In this document: positions 5,544 to 11,002 of the stretch, in pieces
Layout of the letters: each line of letters opens with the position of its first letter
How positions within the stretch are numbered: position 1 is the first letter of the stretch
Assembly (NCBI GenBank): GCA_016218485.1
Contig: JACRDY010000006.1
Span: 1 to 11,002, forward strand
Length of the DNA stretch: 11,002 nucleotides
Source: Candidatus Falkowiibacteriota bacterium
GTDB lineage: Bacteria; Patescibacteriota; Patescibacteriia; JACRDY01
Direction: 5' to 3'
The notes under the pieces: model-generated
The model's database searches: none
Told to the model about the DNA's origin: nothing
What the model saw: only the letters and a program-made list of their open reading frames with translations
Made by a program: the position numbers and the translations under genes

Positions 5544-5822
5544 ATGTTGAAGGCCGTAAAAATTAGGATTACCGGGGCAGTGCAGGGGGTGAGTTTCCGT
5601 CAGTCAATTTTGGAGCGTGCTGAAGCGAATAGTATCACGGGTTGGGTCAAGAATACTCCCGATGGCGCGGTGGAGGCGATGGCCGAAGGGGAAGAGGGCG
5701 CGCTGACTAAGCTCTTGGACTACTGTCAGAGCGGGCCGTCAGGGGCGCGCGTCCAGGCCGTGGAGACACAGTGGCTGCACCAACCACCACAGTGTGGTGA
5801 ATTTATTATTATCTATGATTAA
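5544..5822 (+). CDS. acyP: Acylphosphatase
   Basis: A 92-residue cytoplasmic acylphosphatase that hydrolyses acyl phosphates such as acetyl- or carbamoyl-phosphate. The signature G-AVQGVSFR (11-19) provides the phosphate-binding loop and catalytic arginine (Arg19), and GWVKNTPDG (33-41) carries the catalytic asparagine (Asn37). Many members read GRVQGVGFR; the Ala and Ser here are mild departures. Length is typical. It is the first gene of a tightly packed set: its last 8 bases overlap the start of the DUF2238 gene. A leaderless promoter directly precedes it. The pairing with envelope genes is common co-transcription rather than evidence of a shared pathway. Confidence 0.94.
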   Translation: MLKAVKIRITGAVQGVSFRQSILERAEANSITGWVKNTPDGAVEAMAEGEEGALTKLLDYCQSGPSGARVQAVETQWLHQPPQCGEFIIIYD

Positions 5823-6423
5823 CAAATTTTTGAATCGGAGAATAATCTCGCTCACTATCTCTTGGGGGTTGAAGGTTTTATTGTTTCTGTTGTTTTGTCT
5901 GGAGTTGTACGCCGAAGACTATACCGCTGCCGCGGCGGCGTTGATCGCGCTTTTTCTCTCGCTTCTGCCGGCGGCTATTGAGCGGAATTACTCCATCAAC
6001 CTGCCCAAGGTGATTGACTTCGCGGTGACGTTTTCTCTCTTCCTCCACATTTTCGGTTTGTATTACAACTTGTATCACGATCCGGTCTGGTGGTGGTGGG
6101 ATAATATGACTCATTTTCTCGGCACCGCGGTCATCGCTTTTTTGGCCTTCTACATTATTTTTGTTTTTGATTACTTGGGGAAGATCAGATTGACGCTGCC
6201 GTTTATGGCTCTGGCCACCTGGACGACCGCCTTGGCTATTGGCGCGCTGTGGGAAATCGTTGAATTTTATTCTGACAAATTCCTCGGCACGCATACCGCC
6301 ATTGATCTGGCTGATACCATTCATGATATGTCTTTTAATTTACTGGCGGCTGTAGCGGTGTCTTTGATTGGGGTCTACTATGTTAATTGGTTAAGAAAAA
6401 AACAACGGCATGGCGGTCAGTAA
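5815..6423 (+). CDS. DUF2238 (YjdF-like) polytopic membrane protein
   Basis: 202 residues from ATG 5815, which overlaps the acyP stop by 8 bases. An in-frame GTG at 5794 would add 7 residues but sits deeper in acyP and lacks the CT before the start seen elsewhere. About six hydrophobic segments are visible (for example 18-33, 39-54, 66-84, 102-120, 128-146, 174-190). Conserved polar residues near the membrane match the DUF2238/YjdF family: DNMTH (96-100), GALWEIVEF (143-151) and DTIHDMSFN (167-175). Their Asp/His/Glu pattern suggests a metal site or enzyme active site in the membrane, but the function is unknown as far as I know. It overlaps the downstream glycosyltransferase by 14 bases, implying translational coupling. 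Confidence 0.85.
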   Translation: MINKFLNRRIISLTISWGLKVLLFLLFCLELYAEDYTAAAAALIALFLSLLPAAIERNYSINLPKVIDFAVTFSLFLHIFGLYYNLYHDPVWWWWDNMTHFLGTAVIAFLAFYIIFVFDYLGKIRLTLPFMALATWTTALAIGALWEIVEFYSDKFLGTHTAIDLADTIHDMSFNLLAAVAVSLIGVYYVNWLRKKQRHGGQ

Positions 6424-7933
6424 CGAGTCTCAGGTAAGCGCCATCGGACGCTGGCGTATCTATGAAATGATCCCGGGTCTGATCACCTGGTCTACTTTTA
6501 TATTTGCCATCGCGCTGTCATTCATCCGGCCGCTGTGGGTCATTTACTTTATCATCATTTTTGATCTGTACTGGCTGTTTCGGGTGTCGTACTTTGTTTT
6601 TTACATTCTCCTGTCATGGCAGAATTACCGTCGCGACCGCAACGTGGATTGGCAGGCCAGCGTCGAGTCGCTGCCGAATTGGCGGCGGATGTACCATTGC
6701 ATTTTTTTACCCACCTACAATGAATCGTTGGAAGTGTTGCAGCGCACCCTTCGCAGTCTGGCGGAGAGTCGCTATCCGCATGACCGGATGATCGTGGTCC
6801 TGACCGGAGAAGAGCGCGCCGGCAGAGAGAAATTTCTAGCCAAAGCCGAGGCGGTTCGGGCGGAATTCGGCGCTACCTTTTTTAAACTCATTATTATTTC
6901 ACACCCGGCGAACCTACCTGACGAGATACCCGGCAAAGGTTCTAACATTAACTACGCCGGACATGAGGTCAAAAAAATTATTGACGGGGAGCTGCATATC
7001 CCGTACGCTGATATTATTGTTTCATCATTTGATATTGATACCCGTGCGCATCCGCAGTATTTTTCCTGTGTTACCTATAAGTATTTGACGCACCCCCATC
7101 CCACACGCACCAGCTACCAGCCGATCGCCCTGTACAATAATAATATGTGGGAGTCGGATGCGATTCTGCGGGTGGCGGCCTTTGGCACGACGTTTTGGCT
7201 GATGACCGACCTGATGCGCCCCGAGCGCCTATTTACCTTTTCTTCACACTCCATGAGCTGGCAGATGCTGGTGGATGTGGATTTTTGGGAAAAAGATATT
7301 GTGACTGAAGACAGTCGGATTTTTCTCCAGGGGTTTCTGCGCTATGATGGTGACTATACGGTGACGCCGATTTTTGTGCCGGTGTCCATGAATACGGTCG
7401 CGACTGACACCTGGTGGCAAGGCCTCAAAGCGCTGTACCAGCAGCAGCGCCGCTGGGCTTGGGGAGTGGAGCATATTCCCTACATGATGTGGCATTTCCG
7501 GCAGAAGCGCGCGGACAAGAAAATTTCTTGGAGCACGCGCGTGCGCTATCTTTGGAATCTCGGAGAAGGCATGTACTCCTGGGCCACGGTGCCGATTCTG
7601 ATTACCATTCTTGGCCGACTGCCGCTGTATTTGGCCGAGGGCGCGGAGAAAGCCACGGTGGTGGCTCAAAACGCGCCGTTTGTCTTGCAATGGCTGATGA
7701 CACTGGCCATGGCCGGTATTTTCATTTCAGGTTTGTTGAGTTTGGCGCTGCTGCCGCCGCGACCGCAGCAGACGTTGCATTTGAAATATTTGATCATGGC
7801 CTTACAGTGGGTGCTCCTGCCGGTGACTTTAATTTTATTCGGCTCAATTCCCGCGACTGACGCGCAGACCCGCCTGATGCTCGGCGGGAAGTTTCGGCTG
7901 GGGTTTTGGGTGAGTCCGAAGGAACGAAGCTAG
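6410..7933 (+). CDS. Membrane-embedded family 2 glycosyltransferase (cellulose-synthase-like)
   Basis: 507 residues. Two N-terminal membrane helices (about 24-40 and 43-69) precede a cytoplasmic GT-A catalytic domain, and three or more C-terminal helices follow (about 391-408, 422-448, 458-480). The processive GT2 motifs are in order: PTYNES (101-106), GKGSNINYAG (175-184), the metal-binding DID (208-210), the catalytic-base motif TED (299-301) and QQRRW (345-349). This layout matches BcsA/hyaluronan-synthase-like enzymes that polymerise a sugar and export it across the same membrane. The sugar cannot be predicted. The ATG lies inside the previous gene (14-base overlap), without a Shine-Dalgarno, so it is probably coupled. 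The TAG stop (7931-7933) is the first codon of the palindromic repeat that follows. Confidence 0.88.
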   Translation: MAVSNESQVSAIGRWRIYEMIPGLITWSTFIFAIALSFIRPLWVIYFIIIFDLYWLFRVSYFVFYILLSWQNYRRDRNVDWQASVESLPNWRRMYHCIFLPTYNESLEVLQRTLRSLAESRYPHDRMIVVLTGEERAGREKFLAKAEAVRAEFGATFFKLIIISHPANLPDEIPGKGSNINYAGHEVKKIIDGELHIPYADIIVSSFDIDTRAHPQYFSCVTYKYLTHPHPTRTSYQPIALYNNNMWESDAILRVAAFGTTFWLMTDLMRPERLFTFSSHSMSWQMLVDVDFWEKDIVTEDSRIFLQGFLRYDGDYTVTPIFVPVSMNTVATDTWWQGLKALYQQQRRWAWGVEHIPYMMWHFRQKRADKKISWSTRVRYLWNLGEGMYSWATVPILITILGRLPLYLAEGAEKATVVAQNAPFVLQWLMTLAMAGIFISGLLSLALLPPRPQQTLHLKYLIMALQWVLLPVTLILFGSIPATDAQTRLMLGGKFRLGFWVSPKERS

Positions 7934-7992
7934 TATATCGTATGTGGTATGTAGGGAAATTTCCCCATATACCATATACGACATACCATATA
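7931..7992. repeat. Palindromic repeat, copy 1
   Basis: The core GGGAAATTTCCC (7953-7964) is flanked by arms rich in GTATGTGGTATG and CATATACCATATACGACATA that pair with each other for about 20 bp on each side, allowing G-T pairs and a few mismatches. A near-identical core and right arm recur at 9642-9713. Copy 1 begins with the TAG stop of the glycosyltransferase and ends about 5 bases before the ATG of the Cys-rich gene. There is no T-run, so it is not a classical terminator, though the hairpin could stabilise mRNA ends or limit read-through. Confidence 0.8.
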
Positions 7993-7997
7993 CCCCT

Positions 7998-9644
7998 ATG
8001 CTCAACTGTAAGAATTGTAACCAACCCTTCCTCATCACCGACGCAGACAAAACGTTCTACGCTAAGATTGACGTGCCCGCGCCGACGCGCTGTCCTGATT
8101 GTCGACAGCAACGACGGTTAACCTGGGCGAACGAACTGTTTTTGTATCAACGAAAATCCAGCCTGACCGGCAAAGATATTATTTCAATGTATAATCCTAA
8201 CCTATCCCTGAAGGTATATAGCGTGCCTGAATGGTGGAGCGATGATTGGGAAGGCCTGGATTACGGTCAGGACTACCTGCCGAACACTTCGTTTATCGAG
8301 CAGTTTATGGCCTTGAAAAGTAACGTACCCCATGCCGCTTTGAGTATTGGTTCCGCTGGGGTTACGAATTCTGATTTTGTGAACTATTGTGGTCACCTCA
8401 AGAATTGTTATTTGGTTTTTGATTCCGATAATTGTGAAGACTGTTACTATTCCGGCACGCTGACTGATTCTCGTGATTCCATTGATTGTATGAAGTCAAG
8501 AAATTGTGAGTTGTGCTATGAGTGTATTGACTGTTACAAATGTTTTAATTTGAAATACTCGCAAGACTGTCTTGAGTGTTCGCAAAGTTATTTCTTAAAA
8601 AATTGTTCCGGCTGTATTGATTGTTTTCGTTGCGTGAACTTGCATAATCAGAAGTATTGTTGGGGGAATGAACAATTATCCTCAGCCGAGTATCAGGAAC
8701 GGTTGAGCCAAGTAGATTTTGGTAGCCGTTCGGTTATTCAGGCGGGCTGTGAACAGCTCAATCTTTTGATGCTGCAACATCCGCATAAGTATTTGCATGG
8801 GATCAAGAATGACGGCTGTACCGGTGACTATTTGTATAACGCGGCCGAAACGTTTGATTCGTATGATTGTCGGGACGTGCAAAATTGTCATTATTGTTAT
8901 TCAATACCGCTGTCCGCCAAAGATCTGTATGATACGTTTCAATGGGGTGATAATTGCGAGTTGCTGTATGAAAATGTCGAAGTGGGGGATAGTGATTATA
9001 ATTGTAAATTTTGTCTTACCTGCGCGCCTCATTGTCAAAATTTGGAATATTGTTTCAGCTGTCGGAGCTGCAAAAATTGTTTCGGTTGCGCCAGTCTGAA
9101 GAACAAAGAATTTTGTATTTTGAATAAACAATATAACGAAAAAGATTATTTCGTATTAAAAGAGATAATTATTGATAGAATGAAGCGTGATGGCGAATAC
9201 GGCGAATTTTTTCCCGCTCGTTTCAGCCCCCACGGGTACAATGAAACCGACGCTATTTTCTACTATCCGCTCGCTCGGGAAGAAGCGATTCGTCAGGGTT
9301 TCAAATGGTATGACCAGCCAAAGAAGGAAATGACTCATCAGGTCGTTCCCCCGGATACTATTCAGGCAGTAACGGAAGGAACTCTCAGTGAAGTGTTTAG
9401 CTGTTCATGTGGTCGGTCGTTTAAAATTATCCCTCAAGAATTTAGTTTTTACAAAAAATTGAATATTCCGCTGCCCAATCAGTGTTATTTTTGTCGGCAT
9501 ATTGCGCGTCTGAACAAACGTAATCCGCAAAAACTATTTTTACGCCACTGCGATAAATGTCAAAAAGACATGCGGACCACGTATGCGCCCGATCGGCCGG
9601 AAAAGGTCTACTGCGAAGAGTGTTACCAAAAAGAAATATACTAG
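7998..9644 (+). CDS. Cysteine-rich multi-zinc-ribbon protein of Patescibacteria type
   Basis: 548 residues with about 45 cysteines, mostly in CxxC pairs. N-terminal ribbon: C4, C7, C32, C35. Residues about 54-80 correspond to a second ribbon without cysteines. Two Cys-rich repeats follow (about 130-240 and 270-400), each ending in a CFxCxxLxNxxxC block: CFRCVNLHNQKYC and CFGCASLKNKEFC. The C-terminus holds C471, C496, C499 of a ribbon like the first, then an intact CDKC...YCEEC ribbon (518-542). Family relatives are often labelled CaiB/BaiF, but nothing here resembles a CoA-transferase. It is probably a cytoplasmic metal-binding scaffold of unknown role. I chose ATG 7998 because the 18 upstream in-frame codons lie in the palindromic repeat; 7998 gives the expected CxNC start. 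The gene is more AT-rich than its neighbours and sits between two repeat copies. Confidence 0.88.
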   Translation: MLNCKNCNQPFLITDADKTFYAKIDVPAPTRCPDCRQQRRLTWANELFLYQRKSSLTGKDIISMYNPNLSLKVYSVPEWWSDDWEGLDYGQDYLPNTSFIEQFMALKSNVPHAALSIGSAGVTNSDFVNYCGHLKNCYLVFDSDNCEDCYYSGTLTDSRDSIDCMKSRNCELCYECIDCYKCFNLKYSQDCLECSQSYFLKNCSGCIDCFRCVNLHNQKYCWGNEQLSSAEYQERLSQVDFGSRSVIQAGCEQLNLLMLQHPHKYLHGIKNDGCTGDYLYNAAETFDSYDCRDVQNCHYCYSIPLSAKDLYDTFQWGDNCELLYENVEVGDSDYNCKFCLTCAPHCQNLEYCFSCRSCKNCFGCASLKNKEFCILNKQYNEKDYFVLKEIIIDRMKRDGEYGEFFPARFSPHGYNETDAIFYYPLAREEAIRQGFKWYDQPKKEMTHQVVPPDTIQAVTEGTLSEVFSCSCGRSFKIIPQEFSFYKKLNIPLPNQCYFCRHIARLNKRNPQKLFLRHCDKCQKDMRTTYAPDRPEKVYCEECYQKEIY

Positions 9645-9713
9645 TATGTCGTATATGGTATATAGTATGTAGGGAAATTTCCCCATATACCATATACGAC
9701 ATACTATATACCA
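9642..9713. repeat. Palindromic repeat, copy 2
   Basis: The segment from ATGTAGGG through the core and right arm to CGACATAC is almost identical to copy 1. The left arm is longer by one GTATATGGTATATA-like unit. As in copy 1, the first three bases are the TAG stop of the gene before it, and the next gene starts 5 bases after the repeat (ATG 9719). Arms pair less perfectly than in copy 1. Confidence 0.8.
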
Positions 9714-9718
9714 TCTTT

Positions 9719-10771
9719 ATGAAGTTATCCATCATCATCCTGACCTTCAACGCCATCAAGTATATTGATGATTGTTTCAAGTCCATTCTTAATCAGGACT
9801 GGCGCGAGTTTAAAATCTTAGTGGTTGATAACGCTTCTGATGACGGAACGCTCCAGCATATCAAAGAGAATTATCCGGAGGTGACGGTGCTCCAGAATTT
9901 TAAAAATCTGGGTTTCGCTAAAGGCACGAACCAGGGAATTAAATTTTGGGATAGCGAGTATGTGCTTCTGGTTAATCAAGACGTGATTCTCCAGCCGGAT
10001 TTTCTTAGTAAAATTATGATGGTGGCCGAGCAGCATCCGGATTGCGGCAGTTTCACCGGCAAAGTCTTGAAGTTGAGTCATATTGAAGAAGAGCGGGATA
10101 CATTCGTCCCGGATATTATTGATACTGCCGGTATTGCCGTTAGCCGCGCTCGGCGATTTTATGATCGGGGAGCAGGGCAGGAAGATAAGGGGCAGTTTGA
10201 TCTGCAGGAAGAGATTTTTGGTCCATCAGGAGCATTAGCACTCTATCGCCGGACAGCATTAGAATCAATGAAAATTAATAGCCACATTGGCAAACAGGGG
10301 TACAAGTTCGCCAACGATCTTGATTATTTTGAGTATTTTGATGAGAGTTACTTTATGTACAAAGAAGATATTGATTTGGCGTGGCGGCTACAATGGGCTG
10401 GCTGGAAATGTCTCTACGTGCCAGCGGCAGAGGCGCATCACTACCGCACGGCGTTTGGTTTGGCGGAATTCAGTAACCGCCGCGTGGCGCGTGATCGGCG
10501 GACGAAGTCAAAGTTTGTCAACCGATTATCATTCCGTAACCACTGGCTGACGCTCCTCAAGAATGATGCGTGGGCCAATTTTTGGCTGCACAGTCCGTGG
10601 ATATTTTTCTACGAGTTAAAAAAATTTGCCTATATAGTGGTTTTCGAATGGAACACGGTCCGTCTCCTGCTGTCGTCCGGTGGTTTGTTCTTCAGTACTT
10701 TACGAAAGCGCAAACAAGTGTTAAAAATGAGACAGCGTTCACCCGCAGTCATGCGCCGGTGGTTTCAATAG
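9719..10771 (+). CDS. Family 2 glycosyltransferase (WbbL/rhamnosyltransferase-like)
   Basis: 350 residues. A GT-A domain begins at the N-terminus: MKLSIIILTFNA, then VVDNASDDGT (35-44) with the nucleotide-binding aspartate, and NQD (86-88) in place of the classical DxD, as in many WbbL/RfbF-type rhamnosyltransferases. KEDIDLAWRLQWAGW (215-229) is the acceptor-side ED motif, followed by AEAHHYR. The C-terminal 80 residues (WLHSPWIFFYELKKFAY...) are amphipathic and hydrophobic, suggesting membrane association. It probably adds one sugar to a surface glycan precursor on the inner face of the membrane. The frame is open back to 9557, but that extension lies in the previous gene and the palindromic repeat; ATG 9719 gives the canonical family start. 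Confidence 0.9.
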   Translation: MKLSIIILTFNAIKYIDDCFKSILNQDWREFKILVVDNASDDGTLQHIKENYPEVTVLQNFKNLGFAKGTNQGIKFWDSEYVLLVNQDVILQPDFLSKIMMVAEQHPDCGSFTGKVLKLSHIEEERDTFVPDIIDTAGIAVSRARRFYDRGAGQEDKGQFDLQEEIFGPSGALALYRRTALESMKINSHIGKQGYKFANDLDYFEYFDESYFMYKEDIDLAWRLQWAGWKCLYVPAAEAHHYRTAFGLAEFSNRRVARDRRTKSKFVNRLSFRNHWLTLLKNDAWANFWLHSPWIFFYELKKFAYIVVFEWNTVRLLLSSGGLFFSTLRKRKQVLKMRQRSPAVMRRWFQ

Positions 10772-10783
10772 TAAGTATTGCGT

Positions 10784-10849
10784 ATTTTAGATTGTGTAGA
10801 TTGGTTATAATGGTAACGTTACGTGCCGACTCAATCTGCAATCTAAAAT
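10784..10849. repeat. Inverted repeat of ATTTTAGATTG units
   Basis: ATTTTAGATTG (10784-10794) is perfectly matched by CAATCTAAAAT (10839-10849), and AGATTG (10798-10803) by CAATCT (10832-10837). The loop of about 28 bases holds a TATAAT (10806-10811) and the palindrome TAACGTTA (10814-10821). The units resemble those at 5281-5410. It may end the transcript of the 9719 gene. Confidence 0.6.
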
Positions 10850-10890
10850 CTAAAATCTTCAATAGACCTACTGCTTAAAGACCGTCGATA

Positions 10891-10899
10891 TGATATAAT
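10891..10899 (+). promoter_or_regulatory. Extended -10 promoter abutting the start at 10906
   Basis: TGA-TATAAT is a perfect extended -10. It is followed by CAAGCT and ATG 10906, the same 6-base distance seen at 5537/5544 and on the minus strand at 3060/3053. CTGCTT (10871-10876) lies 17 bases upstream as a weak -35. A leaderless mRNA is predicted. Confidence 0.65.
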
Positions 10900-10905
10900 C
10901 AAGCT

Positions 10906-11002
10906 ATGAATATCTTAAAACTCAAACAAAGTCCAAAAGCGTTTTCCAGAATCTTCGGCCTGGCGCCCGATAAGTTCGACGAATTAGTCTTAAAGATCAA
11001 GC
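10906..11002 (+). CDS. Start of a gene, possibly a DDE transposase (partial)
   Basis: Only the first 32 codons are inside the window. The opening MNILKLKQSPKAFSRIF is followed by GLAPDKFDELVLKIK. The pattern 'F-x-R-(L/I)-x-G-L-x-x-x-x-F-D-x-L' resembles the N-terminal helices of IS5-type transposases (the Tnp_4 helix-turn-helix region before a DDE domain). No catalytic residue is visible, so this is a tentative reading. It starts directly at a TGATATAAT promoter and has no Shine-Dalgarno. No terminal inverted repeat of an insertion sequence is evident in the 135 bases before it. Confidence 0.5.
   Translation, partial: MNILKLKQSPKAFSRIFGLAPDKFDELVLKIK

Noticed and set aside
7244..7860. Open frames in other phases over the membrane glycosyltransferase (7244-7690 minus, 7414-7860 plus)
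   Set aside because: They shadow the catalytic QQRRW region and the C-terminal helices of a well-supported GT2 gene and show no family features.
7998..9644. CaiB/BaiF CoA-transferase or ferredoxin reading of the Cys-rich protein
   Set aside because: There is no CoA-transferase motif, and the CxxC pairs lack the CxxCxxCxxxCP pattern of 4Fe-4S ferredoxins; the ends are zinc-ribbon-like.
7931..9713. The two palindromic repeats as a CRISPR array or as att sites
   Set aside because: Only two copies, 1.7 kb apart with a gene between, each itself a hairpin; there are no regular spacers, no cas genes and no integrase.
10570..10878. Plus-strand open frame running past the end of the second glycosyltransferase
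   Set aside because: It is out of frame with the GT2 gene, begins within it and crosses the inverted repeat; the translation has no family features.

Overview
The window looks like a chromosomal segment of a Candidate Phyla Radiation (Patescibacteria) bacterium, probably of the Parcubacteria side. The main reason is the cysteine-rich, zinc-ribbon protein at 7998-9644, a type I associate with these genomes (often mislabelled 'CaiB/BaiF'). Supporting signs are a single-pass surface protein with thrombospondin type 3 (DxDxDG) repeats, a YjdF/DUF2238 membrane protein, short gaps or overlaps between genes, and start sites with almost no Shine-Dalgarno sequences. TGA is used as a stop (2310-2312), so the SR1/Gracilibacteria code does not apply. 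The lineage is inferred from gene style, with no marker-gene phylogeny.

Layout: (1) 1-370 holds a minus-strand tRNA-Pro(CGG) with encoded CCA. (2) 371-1615 is rarA, a replication-fork AAA+ ATPase, followed by a perfect 28-bp palindrome. (3) 1794-2312 is an unrecognised protein with its own promoter, a GGAGG ribosome site and a strong terminator. (4) 2361-3053 (minus) is an RsuA/RluB-type pseudouridine synthase. (5) 3206-4453 and 4643-5245 are two membrane-anchored extracytoplasmic proteins, once 8 bp apart, now separated by a 176-bp foldback (MITE-like) element with a 5-bp target duplication, CTATG. (6) 5246-5543 is an AT-rich repeat spacer ending in a promoter. (7) 5544-7933 is a tightly overlapping run: acylphosphatase, DUF2238 membrane protein, membrane glycosyltransferase. 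(8) 7934-9718 holds the Cys-rich zinc-ribbon gene between two copies of a palindromic repeat. (9) 9719-10771 is a second family 2 glycosyltransferase. (10) 10772-10905 is a repeat/promoter spacer, followed by the start of a possible transposase.

The two glycosyltransferases and the membrane proteins suggest a cell-envelope or surface-polysaccharide neighbourhood; no complete pathway is visible. RarA, the pseudouridine synthase and the tRNA are housekeeping.

Three points deserve most attention. First, the foldback element duplicated CTATG exactly at a start codon, and 9 of the 11 starts I assign read CTATG, so the element preserved the reading start of the gene it hit. Second, three genes have a -10 hexamer ending exactly 6 bases before ATG, predicting leaderless mRNAs. 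Third, the zinc-ribbon protein contains an N- and C-terminal copy of the same roughly 74-residue module in gap-free register, and the N-terminal copy has lost all four cysteines of its second ribbon.
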